A stretch of 64,000 bases of DNA from CAZEAP01 sp964510315 (GTDB taxonomy: Bacteria > Planctomycetota > Brocadiia > SM23-32), in the NCBI GenBank assembly GCA_964510315.1, contig CAZEAP010000002.1, positions 124,001 to 188,000 on the forward strand, in the 5' to 3' direction. The translations under genes were made by a program, and so were the position numbers. The notes beneath the pieces are model-generated. The model did no database searches. It saw only the letters and a program-made list of their open reading frames with translations, and was not told where the DNA came from. Shown in pieces: positions 24,260 through 32,605 of the stretch. Numbering within the stretch: the first letter of the stretch is position 1; every line of letters starts with the position of its first letter.

Positions 24260-26152
24260 TCAACCCCAGGCGGGAACCCCCACGCTGCCCTTCATCTCCT
24301 CCAGCTTTTCATCGTGCTCGATCAGGTCCAGCCGTATCTGCAGGTGCCGCCGCTCGATCCACCGCTGGGCCAGGTGGAATAGGGCCAGGCAGAGGCGACT
24401 GAACAGGCGGCTGTTCCTCCGGCTCAGCCACCGGGCCAGCGCCGTGTTCCACCGGTAGAGTAGCTCGTCTTCCAGGCAGAGGAAAAACTCATAGCTGCCG
24501 GGGTCTCCCTGCCGGCCGGCGCGCCCCCCGAGCTGGCGGTCTATCCTGCCGGCCTCGTGGATCTCGGTGCCCAGCACGTGGAGTCCGCCGAGTTGGGCGA
24601 CTCCCTCGCCGAGCACGATGTCTACGCCCCGCCCCGCCATGTTGGTGGAGATGGTGACCCGTCCCGGCTGCCCGGCCCGGGCGATGATAGCCGCTTCCTC
24701 GGCGTCGTTGCGCGCGTTGAGAACCTCGTGTTCGATGCCTTCCTCGCTCAGTAGCCTGCTGAGTTCCTCGCTGCGCCGCACCGAGCGGGTGCCCACCAGC
24801 ACCGGACGCCCCTCCCGGTGCAGACTAATGATGCGCTCCATTACCGCCTCGTATTTTTCCTCCCAGCCGGGCAGCACGCGGTAAGGCATTCTCCGGCGGC
24901 GCAGCGGCTTGTTGGTGGGGACGCTGAGCACGGGCAGTCCGAAGACCTTCCCGAATTCCCGCCGGGCGCTGCGGGCGGTTCCCGTCATGCCCGCCAGCTT
25001 GCTATAGAGCTGGAAGTAGCGTTGGAAGGTCACGCTGGCCAGTGTGCGATTCTCCTCCTGGATCGGCACATCTTCCTTCGCCTCGATCGCCTGGTGGAGG
25101 CCCAGCGACCAGGAGCGGTCGGGCATGCGCCGGCCGGTGAACTCGTCCACTATGCACACCTGGTCGTCTACCACGAGGTACTCCCTGTCCCGTTCGAACA
25201 GGTGCTCGGCCCGCAGCGCCTGCTCCACCAGGTGCTCGAAGGGCCGGTTGGGTGGAGTACCCGCGGGGGCCGCCTCGCGGGCGCGCCCGACGCCCTCGAC
25301 GGTAAGTCGAGCCTGGCGCTTGTCCGGTTCCAGCAGGTAGTGTTGTCCTTCCTCAAGCTCCGAAGCGACCTCCCGGGCCGCCCGGTAGGCCGCGGCATAC
25401 GGCGATTCCTCACCCTGCTGCTCGGAGATGATCAGGGGGGTCCGGGCTTCGTCGATGAGGATGCTGTCCACCTCGTCCACGATGGCGTAGTTGTGCATCC
25501 GCTGCACGACGCCGGCGCCCCTCTGTCCCTGCTGAAGGGCGCGTTCGAAGACCCCGGTCGTGTCCCGTCGCTGAGCCGCGTGGCCCCGGAGCTGGTCGCG
25601 CAGGTGGTCGAAGGCGAATTCCTTGTTCGTCCCGTAGGTAACGTCCGCGTTGTATGCCTCCCGGCGCTCCCTGTCGCTCAGCCCGTGGACCAGGCACCCC
25701 ACCGTCAGGCCGAGCGCCCGGTATATGGGACCCATCCATTCGGCGTCCCGGCCGGCCAGGTAGTCGTTGACGGTGACGATGTGCACGCCGCGCCCTGTCA
25801 GCGCGTTGAGGAAGGCCGGCATCGTGGCCGCCAGCGTCTTGCCCTCGCCGGTCTGCATCTCGGCAATCATGCCGCGGTGAAGTGCCACGGCTCCCAGGAC
25901 CTGCACGTCGAAGTGGCGCTCTCCGATTTTCCTCTCCGCCGCCTCCCGCACCAGGGCGAACGCCTCCGGCAGGACGTCCTCCAGGGTTTCTCCTTCGCTG
26001 AGCCGGCGGCGAAGGGCCGCCGCTGAGCCGCGCAGCTTTTTGTCGCTGCGGTCGGCAACCTTCCCCCCCATCCCGTTAACCTGCTTCACCACGGGACGCA
26101 GCCGGGCAAGTCGCACGCGGTTGGCGATGAAGAATGGCAGATCGGTGAGCAT
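24260..26152 (-). CDS. SecA-like ATPase, C-terminally short (lacks the HWD/two-helix-finger region)
   Basis: A 630-residue SecA relative. NBD1 has Walker A QTGEGKT (residues 101-107) and Walker B DEVDS (226-230, in DEVDSILIDEARTPLIIS). A PPXD-like insert follows. NBD2 has STNMAGRGVDI and GTEIHEAGRIDRQLGGRAGR. The protein ends soon after AQRWIERRHLQIRLDLIEHD, which matches the start of the helical scaffold in canonical SecA ([20 protein letters not shown]). The normal 250-300 further residues, including the helical wing, two-helix finger and zinc tail, are absent. The frame is intact. This is probably a specialised paralogue serving the adjacent locus; it cannot push chains by the canonical finger mechanism. 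Confidence 0.85.
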   Translation of the reverse strand: MLTDLPFFIANRVRLARLRPVVKQVNGMGGKVADRSDKKLRGSAAALRRRLSEGETLEDVLPEAFALVREAAERKIGERHFDVQVLGAVALHRGMIAEMQTGEGKTLAATMPAFLNALTGRGVHIVTVNDYLAGRDAEWMGPIYRALGLTVGCLVHGLSDRERREAYNADVTYGTNKEFAFDHLRDQLRGHAAQRRDTTGVFERALQQGQRGAGVVQRMHNYAIVDEVDSILIDEARTPLIISEQQGEESPYAAAYRAAREVASELEEGQHYLLEPDKRQARLTVEGVGRAREAAPAGTPPNRPFEHLVEQALRAEHLFERDREYLVVDDQVCIVDEFTGRRMPDRSWSLGLHQAIEAKEDVPIQEENRTLASVTFQRYFQLYSKLAGMTGTARSARREFGKVFGLPVLSVPTNKPLRRRRMPYRVLPGWEEKYEAVMERIISLHREGRPVLVGTRSVRRSEELSRLLSEEGIEHEVLNARNDAEEAAIIARAGQPGRVTISTNMAGRGVDIVLGEGVAQLGGLHVLGTEIHEAGRIDRQLGGRAGRQGDPGSYEFFLCLEDELLYRWNTALARWLSRRNSRLFSRLCLALFHLAQRWIERRHLQIRLDLIEHDEKLEEMKGSVGVPAWG

Positions 26153-26333
26153 CGGATCCGTTCACCTGTTGGGGCGGAGTTCCCCGTTTGATTCAGGAGG
26201 TTGTTTCCTCGGTCCCTCGGGGGTACGTCCATTCAGTCAAGATAACTTCTGTGGCGTCTTCAGTCAACGCGGCCGCAGACTGATCCGTCGCCGGGAACAG
26301 GAAGCGGCCGGGCCAGGGATCCGCCTCAGGCGG

Positions 26334-26377
26334 ACTGCGACCTGGAAGCTTGCCCGCCTCGGGCGGGGTCGCGCTAC
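26334..26377 (-). repeat. 44-bp dispersed repeat, copy 1 (left of the tectonin cluster)
   Basis: Read on the minus strand this is GTAGCGCGACCCCGCC... ending GGTCGCAGT, matching 34289-34332 at 42 of 44 positions in the opposite orientation. A CCGCCTCAGGCGG palindrome is next to it at about 26320. It lies in the 461-base gap 26153-26613. The rest of that gap shows only a weak candidate promoter (TTGAAC at 26536, TAGGCT at 26559) for the next gene. Confidence 0.7.
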
Positions 26378-26613
26378 ACTCCGGCGCTGTAGCGCGGGCT
26401 GCGAGGCGCCCGGAAGCATTCCCAGGATTGTTGAAATAGGGGCTCTGCCCGGACTCCGCCCGGCCGCTTCTACTCCTTTGCTGAGCCCCGAGAGACCCTG
26501 CGAGCGAACTCCCGGGTGTTCAAGCGCGGTTTTGGTTGAACAGTGCGTCGCGGCAAATTAGGCTGAGTTTGGTCGCCCAGGGTCTTCCGGAAGCCTTGAA
26601 GAGGAGGGGGAGG

Positions 26614-29600
26614 ATGCGTAAGCTATGTCTGTGTGTGGTATTGCTCCTGGTTGCTGCGGGTGCGGTCGCCGCGGAGGAATACGTCTGGATCGAGGGGGAG
26701 AACCCCGCCTCCACCGATTTCAACCATCACAGTTGGTTCGAGGACTTTAACAACCTCAACAAGCTCAACAAAGACCTCATGTCCCCCGGCTATCCGGAGA
26801 CCACCAGCGGGGACTGGTACGCGCACTACGCCAACGGCAGCAGCCCCGCCTACGCAGAGTACACCGTGAACGTAACCGAGGGGGGTGACTACACCTGGTG
26901 GATACGGGTGGCGTCGCGGATGGCCGCCTATACCTGGTCTGTGGACGGGGGCGCCGCGCAGGACCTCGACATGGCGCAGGTTCACGAGACCCTCAACCTC
27001 ATCCGCCCGGGCATCAACGATGTGCATTACATGGCCTGGGTGAAGGTGGGCACGGTCAACCTCAGCGCCGGCTCCCACACCGTCCGGGTTACGGCCGTGG
27101 TGAACGGCGTTGACAACCGGACCATCGGCGGCATCGACTGCATGTGTTTCGTCAACTACGACTGGGCGCCGGCCGGCGCGGAGCAGCCCGGAGGAGGGCC
27201 CTCACCGGCGCCGGCAACCTGGTTCTCCCTCAACGTCGCGGACGACCCGTTCAGCTCCGCCTCGATCGTCGACATGCAGTCGCTGCTCGATCAGACCACG
27301 GGCGTTCCGGCGGGCGAATACGGACACGTGCAGCGCGTGGACGATCACTTCGAACTGTCCGAGCGCCCGGGCGTGCCGGTCAAGTTCTGGGGCATGTGCG
27401 CCTCCCATCCCTCCTCGGAGACCGTGTTCGACCAGCAGGCACGGTTCTACGCCAAGCACGGCGTCAACCTGGTGCGACGGCACTTCATGTTCGCCGAACT
27501 GGGGGAGGACATGTCCAGCGCGGACCTGGACACCTACGATCAGTGGTTCGCCGCCCTGAAGCAGCAAGGGGTATACACTGACTGGTCCGTGTTCTATCCG
27601 GACAACAAAGGCGTCAGCGAGAGCTTCCTGCCGGACGCTATCGATCCGGACTTCCAGGCGCTGCTCAACCGGGTGGGCCTTACGATGAACGACCTGTGGA
27701 CCGAACTGCCCAGCGGGGGCGGTAGCACGCGCAAGCTCGGCGGGTTCGACAACTTTGTGCAGCCCTACCAGCAGGGACAGTGGGAGTGGCTGGAGTCACT
27801 GCTGCAACACACCAATCCCTATACCGGCATGGCTTACGTGGACGATCCCGCCCTGGCCATCGTCGAGGTGCAGAACGAGGACTGTCTATTCTGGCACTGG
27901 CCGCTCAACAACCTCGCCAACGACACATATCCCGATCACGCGCTACTCCTGAGGCGGATGTGGTTCGAGTGGCTCGGGAATCTGTATGCGGACGACACAG
28001 AGCTGGCGGCGGCCTGGGGAGACGGCATGCGCTCCAACGACAGCGTGGAGACGTTCCACTCCGACATGAAGCTCTATGGCGCCTGGGAGATGGAGGCCGA
28101 CGGCCCCTCCTCCAACAAGAGCACGGAGAAGGCCCGGATGGGGGATTTCATCCGCTTTCTCGCCGAAACCCAGCGCGACCACTACCAGCAGCGCTTCCAG
28201 CACCTTCGGAACCTCGGCTACCAGGGCGTGCTCGTGACCACCGCCTGGAAGTCCGGGGGGCCGGCAGCCGCCGCAGCCAACCTCTGGGCCGACGACGCGG
28301 GAGACGCCATCGACCGCCACGCTTACTTCGGCGGCGGCGAGGGAGGCCACTACGTCGCGGCTCACGACGTTGACGAGGACGGCACCCCGGGCGAGGTCAA
28401 CAACGCCACCCACCTGACTCAGCCCGGCTACGGCATCCTCGGGGGAGAGAGCATCGACGCGGGCGGCCAGGACGTCACCGCCTTCCAGGTGGAGGATAAG
28501 CCCTGCCTGATGAGCGAGTGGAACCAGAACCCGCCCAACCAATGGCGCGCGGAGATCGCACCCCTGTTCGCCTTCTACGGGATGGGGCTCCAGGGATGGG
28601 ACGCCTCCCTGCACTTCTCCGGCTCCCGCCCCTGGATGGAGAGCGGCTGGCCGGGCTCCGGGGTCGGCCCGAGTTCCTACGTCAGTGAGACGCCTCTCTA
28701 CATGGCCCAGTTCCCCGCACTGGCCTTCGCCATCTACAATGGGCACATCCAGGAGGCGGGCGCGGCCGCGGCCCGCCGCATCTCCAAAGACGATCTGTTC
28801 CGCGGTATAGACCCCCTGAGCCAACCTCTGCCCGACGGCGGCTATGCGGGCCAGGACAACATCTATACCCCGCCCGAAGTGACCGCCATCGGCAGGCTGA
28901 GTTTCAAGGCGGACCCCGCTTACGCCTCCTCGGATTCGACGAGGGTCGACTGGGGCACTTACTGGGACCAGGGCGCGGAGGTTATCGACAGTATGACCGG
29001 GGAGCTGTTCTGGAACTACGGCGACGGCATCGTCACCATCGAGAGCGACAAGACCCAGGGCATCGTAGGGTTCGCCGGGGGAGGCGTTTACGACCTGCCC
29101 GACGTCCAGGTGGACGTTGACACCCCGTTCGTCAGCCTCCTGTTTACGCCGCTGGACGACCGGCCCCTGGAGACCTCCGAGCACATACTCATCACGGCGA
29201 TGGCACAGGACAAGCAGGCGGGTACCGATTACAACGTGGACGGCAGCCAACTGCTTCAGCTCGGCGGGCCTCCGCTGCTGCTGCAACCGGTGCAGGCGCA
29301 GATCACCATCAACGGGGGCGGCATCGACAGCGTTGGCGTTGTGGACGTGTACGGCGTGCCCACGGGCGCCACCGTGTCCAGCACGGATACGACCTTCACC
29401 ATCGACGGCAACTACGGGACCTACTACTACGAGGTGAACCGATCCGGCGTGCTGCCGCCGGATATATCGGTCTCTCCGACGGGACTCACGCCGACCTGCA
29501 CCCTGGGCAGCGACGCGCCCTCCGAGACCTTCGACGTGTGGAACTCCGGCGAGCAGACACTCGACTACACGGTCAGCGTGGACGAGCCCTGGCTGAGCGT

Positions 29601-30861
29601 TGACCCCACCAGTGGCAGCTCGACCGGCTCCGGCGACGCTGCCACCCACACCGTCAGTTACTCGACCTCCGGGCTGTCCCTCGGCTCATACTCCGCCTCT
29701 ATCACGGTCAGCGATCCCGCCGCGACCAACGACCCGGTCGTCATCCCGGTGTCCCTGACCGTGGTCGAACCCCCGCCGGAAATATCGCTGGATCCCTCGA
29801 CACTCAGCCCATCCTGCGCGGCCGGCGACGACGCGCCGGGCCAGAGCTTCGACGTGTGGAACTCCGGGGGCGGTACGCTGGACTACACCGTCTCCGACGA
29901 CGCCGGATGGCTGAGCGTCAGCCCGACCAGCGGCTCCTCCACCGGCGAGCAGGACACCGTCACGGTCAGCTACCATACCTCCGGTCTCTGCGACGGCACC
30001 TACGGGGCGACCATCACCGTCAGCTCCCCCGACGCCGGAAACAGCCCGCAGACCGTTTCGGTGTCCCTGACGGTCAGCCCCCTCCACGGCGGTCTCGTCT
30101 GGGGCATGACGGGCGAAGAGGCCCTTTACCGCCGCTGCGGCATCAGCGCCTCCCGCCCAGCCGGCAGCGCCTGGTGCCGGGTATGGGGTCGCCTGGCGCA
30201 GTTCTCCTGCGGGCAGGACCGCCTGTGGGGTGTCACCTCGAGCGACAACATCTACTTCCGGGCCGGCATCTGCGAGAGCGATCCCGGCGGGACCGCATGG
30301 GAGCGGGTGCCCGGCTGGCTGGACCAGGTGTCGGTGGGACCCACCGGGGTGCTGTGGGGCCTCACGGGCGGCGACATCTACTGCCGCACCGGAGTGAGCG
30401 ACGTCGACCCGAAGGGCACCGGCTGGCAGAAGGTCCCGGGCAGGCTGGCCCAGGTTGCGGTGGGTCCGGATTGCGCCTGGGGCGTGACGACCGACGACTG
30501 GGTCTACTTCCGCTCCAACGTGACCACCGCCAACCCGGCCGGCGATTCCTGGCAGCGGGTGCCGGGGTTCCTGGACAGCATATCGGTCGGCCCCACCGGC
30601 GTGGTATGGGGGGTTACGGGGGGCGGAGCCCTCTACTGCCGGACGGGAGTGACGGAGGCCGATCCCGTGGGCACCGGCTGGCAGCGGGTTCCGGGTGTGC
30701 TGGAGCAGGTATCGGTGGGGGAGGAGACGGTCTGGGGTGTCACCGCGGGCGACCGCATCTACCTGCGTTTCGGGGTATCGCTGGCGAGTCCCGCCGGCAC
30801 GGGCTGGCAGAGGGTTTCGGGCTGGCTGGAGCAGGTTTCGGTCGGCACCGCCGGGCCGTAG
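26614..30861 (+). CDS. Secreted multidomain glycoside hydrolase with carbohydrate-binding, BACON-like and six-repeat tectonin domains
   Basis: A 1,415-residue exported protein with signal peptide MRKLCLCVVLLLVAAGAVAA. A CBM-like beta-sandwich (residues about 22-185) is followed by a GH-A clan TIM barrel (about 225-780), with acid/base Glu422 (VEVQNE) and nucleophile Glu635 (CLMSEWN). Then come a beta-domain, two BACON-like Ig repeats (FDVWNSGEQTLDYTVS, FDVWNSGGGTLDYTVS) and six tectonin repeats (VWGVT...IYCRTGV...GTGWQRVPG). GGAGGGGGAGG precedes the ATG. A role in attacking or binding polysaccharide outside the cell fits the domains; the substrate is unknown. Two downstream paralogues share the tectonin part. 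Confidence 0.82.
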   Translation: MRKLCLCVVLLLVAAGAVAAEEYVWIEGENPASTDFNHHSWFEDFNNLNKLNKDLMSPGYPETTSGDWYAHYANGSSPAYAEYTVNVTEGGDYTWWIRVASRMAAYTWSVDGGAAQDLDMAQVHETLNLIRPGINDVHYMAWVKVGTVNLSAGSHTVRVTAVVNGVDNRTIGGIDCMCFVNYDWAPAGAEQPGGGPSPAPATWFSLNVADDPFSSASIVDMQSLLDQTTGVPAGEYGHVQRVDDHFELSERPGVPVKFWGMCASHPSSETVFDQQARFYAKHGVNLVRRHFMFAELGEDMSSADLDTYDQWFAALKQQGVYTDWSVFYPDNKGVSESFLPDAIDPDFQALLNRVGLTMNDLWTELPSGGGSTRKLGGFDNFVQPYQQGQWEWLESLLQHTNPYTGMAYVDDPALAIVEVQNEDCLFWHWPLNNLANDTYPDHALLLRRMWFEWLGNLYADDTELAAAWGDGMRSNDSVETFHSDMKLYGAWEMEADGPSSNKSTEKARMGDFIRFLAETQRDHYQQRFQHLRNLGYQGVLVTTAWKSGGPAAAAANLWADDAGDAIDRHAYFGGGEGGHYVAAHDVDEDGTPGEVNNATHLTQPGYGILGGESIDAGGQDVTAFQVEDKPCLMSEWNQNPPNQWRAEIAPLFAFYGMGLQGWDASLHFSGSRPWMESGWPGSGVGPSSYVSETPLYMAQFPALAFAIYNGHIQEAGAAAARRISKDDLFRGIDPLSQPLPDGGYAGQDNIYTPPEVTAIGRLSFKADPAYASSDSTRVDWGTYWDQGAEVIDSMTGELFWNYGDGIVTIESDKTQGIVGFAGGGVYDLPDVQVDVDTPFVSLLFTPLDDRPLETSEHILITAMAQDKQAGTDYNVDGSQLLQLGGPPLLLQPVQAQITINGGGIDSVGVVDVYGVPTGATVSSTDTTFTIDGNYGTYYYEVNRSGVLPPDISVSPTGLTPTCTLGSDAPSETFDVWNSGEQTLDYTVSVDEPWLSVDPTSGSSTGSGDAATHTVSYSTSGLSLGSYSASITVSDPAATNDPVVIPVSLTVVEPPPEISLDPSTLSPSCAAGDDAPGQSFDVWNSGGGTLDYTVSDDAGWLSVSPTSGSSTGEQDTVTVSYHTSGLCDGTYGATITVSSPDAGNSPQTVSVSLTVSPLHGGLVWGMTGEEALYRRCGISASRPAGSAWCRVWGRLAQFSCGQDRLWGVTSSDNIYFRAGICESDPGGTAWERVPGWLDQVSVGPTGVLWGLTGGDIYCRTGVSDVDPKGTGWQKVPGRLAQVAVGPDCAWGVTTDDWVYFRSNVTTANPAGDSWQRVPGFLDSISVGPTGVVWGVTGGGALYCRTGVTEADPVGTGWQRVPGVLEQVSVGEETVWGVTAGDRIYLRFGVSLASPAGTGWQRVSGWLEQVSVGTAGP

Positions 30862-30924
30862 GCGGCGGGACATCCGGTGAATGGCAACGAGTGCATACGC
30901 TTAAACTGTGAAAGGGGCCTGTCG

Positions 30925-32442
30925 ATGAGGCGCTTATCCTGTCCATTGTGGTGTTTCGTGTTTATCCTGCTGGGTTCTGTTGCATGTGGGGACGCCGGTG
31001 CAGCGGTTCTGAGCGACGATTTCAACGACAACTCCAGGGATGGGATGTGGCAGGAGATTACCGAGAACTCCTTCCGAGTCCGCGTGGTGGAGACAGACGG
31101 GCGGCTGGAGCTGCACGCAACTTCCAGCTCCGCGGGCGAGGGCTCTTACTACGGCTCTAACGGCTGGACGCTGGACACGGATCACGATTTGAAGCTCCGG
31201 GTGGACTGGCGCTTTGCGGTTTCTGACGGTGAACTCTCCTGGGTCGAGCTGGGCTTGGTGGTACCCGACTTCGGCGACTGGATCTCCCTGGCGGCCGGCA
31301 CAAGGTATGACCCCTACTGGGATGCCAACCGGGCGTTCATGGCTGCTTTCGACTTCCGCGGCGCGACCAACGAGGACGTCTACCGAAGCCCGGATTCCGG
31401 AACAATCTATATCACCTACGTGTCCGCTACCGATACCCTGTATCTCAGCACCAACGATTTCTATCCGGACATCCCCGACAGTCACAGCCCCGGGACGGGG
31501 AACTGGAAGTACAGCGGCCTGGTCCAGGGCTCCTGGGGTGCTGCCGGGCTGCAGCTATTCCTGGGGGGAATGGCCTCCGCAACCAGCCTGGACGGGAATT
31601 CGTCCTATCTGGATGACCTGAGCCTGGAGGCGGGAGAGATACTTCTGACCGGATCCGGCCCGGTCTGGGGACTGGTGCCGGCGCCGGCGGAGGACAAGGA
31701 GATCTACCGCCGGGTGGGCTTCAGCCCGAGCTATCCCGACGGCACCGGTTGGAAAAAGGTCCCGGGGAGGCTGAAGCAGCTCTCCCGCGGGACGGCCCGC
31801 CTCTGGGGGGTGACCGCAGCGGAGCGTGTCTACTATCGGCTCGGCATCTCGGAGACCGATCCCGACGGCACCGGCTGGGAACGCCTGGCCGGCTTCCTGC
31901 GGCAGGTGTCAGTCGGCCCCGACGGCGTGGTCTGGGGGGTTACCGGGACGGACGCCATCTACTGTCGAACGGGAGTGAGCGATGCCGAGCCGATGGGGAC
32001 CGGTTGGCAGAAGGTCCCGGGCAGGCTGGCCCAGGTCTCGGTCGGTCCCGGCTGCGCCTGGGGCGTCACCGAAGGGGACCGGATCTATTACCGCTCCGGC
32101 GTCACCACCTCCAACCCGACCGGTGATTCCTGGCAGCGAGTGCCCGGCTGTCTGGACAGTATCTCGGTGGGGCCCACCGGCGTGGTGTGGGGAACAACCG
32201 CCGACGGACAGCTCTACTGCCGGTGGGGCATCACCGGAGCCAACCCCACGGGCACCGGCTGGCAGCGGGTCCCGGGACGGCTGAGTTGCGTTTCGGTGGG
32301 TCCCGGATGCGCCTGGGGATGCACGGATACCGGCCAAATCTACCGCCGCTCGGGTGTGTCGCTGAGCGTCCCTAAAGGGGATGCCTGGCAGCGGACATGG
32401 GGGAGCTTGAGCGAACTCTCCGCCGGTCCCGCCTGGCAGTAA
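30925..32442 (+). CDS. Secreted lectin-like protein with six tectonin repeats
   Basis: A 505-residue protein. The signal peptide (LSCPLWCFVFILLGSVACG) may carry a lipobox-like Cys. Residues about 28-245 form a concanavalin-like beta-sandwich (SDDFNDNSRDGMWQEI). The last 250 residues are six tectonin repeats of about 40 residues (VWGVTGTDAIYCRTGVSDAE and relatives), expected to form a six-bladed propeller binding sugars or lipopolysaccharide. It starts 63 bases after the GH gene and is paralogous to the gene at 32606. Confidence 0.75.
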   Translation: MRRLSCPLWCFVFILLGSVACGDAGAAVLSDDFNDNSRDGMWQEITENSFRVRVVETDGRLELHATSSSAGEGSYYGSNGWTLDTDHDLKLRVDWRFAVSDGELSWVELGLVVPDFGDWISLAAGTRYDPYWDANRAFMAAFDFRGATNEDVYRSPDSGTIYITYVSATDTLYLSTNDFYPDIPDSHSPGTGNWKYSGLVQGSWGAAGLQLFLGGMASATSLDGNSSYLDDLSLEAGEILLTGSGPVWGLVPAPAEDKEIYRRVGFSPSYPDGTGWKKVPGRLKQLSRGTARLWGVTAAERVYYRLGISETDPDGTGWERLAGFLRQVSVGPDGVVWGVTGTDAIYCRTGVSDAEPMGTGWQKVPGRLAQVSVGPGCAWGVTEGDRIYYRSGVTTSNPTGDSWQRVPGCLDSISVGPTGVVWGTTADGQLYCRWGITGANPTGTGWQRVPGRLSCVSVGPGCAWGCTDTGQIYRRSGVSLSVPKGDAWQRTWGSLSELSAGPAWQ

Positions 32443-32530
32443 AGGACGCCTCGGGGCGGGCCGGCTCCCAGCTCCGCGGCTCAGCCTGCCAAGCCGCGAA
32501 CTGGTGCGCTTTTTCTTCGCCGGAAAAGTC

Positions 32531-32558
32531 TTGACAAGGCGCGCGCTCACCGTAGAAT
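32531..32558 (+). promoter_or_regulatory. Strong sigma70-type promoter of the third tectonin gene
   Basis: TTGACA (32531-32536) and TAGAAT (32553-32558) are separated by 16 bases, and the ATG follows at 32606. This gives the third paralogue independent expression. Confidence 0.65.
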
Positions 32559-32605
32559 GTTGTTGCGCCTTATGGAAGTGTGCTATTGGTCGACGGAGAC
32601 GAGGG

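Noticed and set aside
24260..26152. SecA-like gene truncated by frameshift or assembly error
   Set aside because: The frame is clean to its stop and the opposite-strand gene ends seven bases away, leaving no room for a lost C-terminus. Resequencing would still be useful.
26536..26564. TTGAAC-17-TAGGCT as promoter of the glycoside hydrolase gene
   Set aside because: The -10 box is poor; mentioned in the repeat entry but not listed as a feature.
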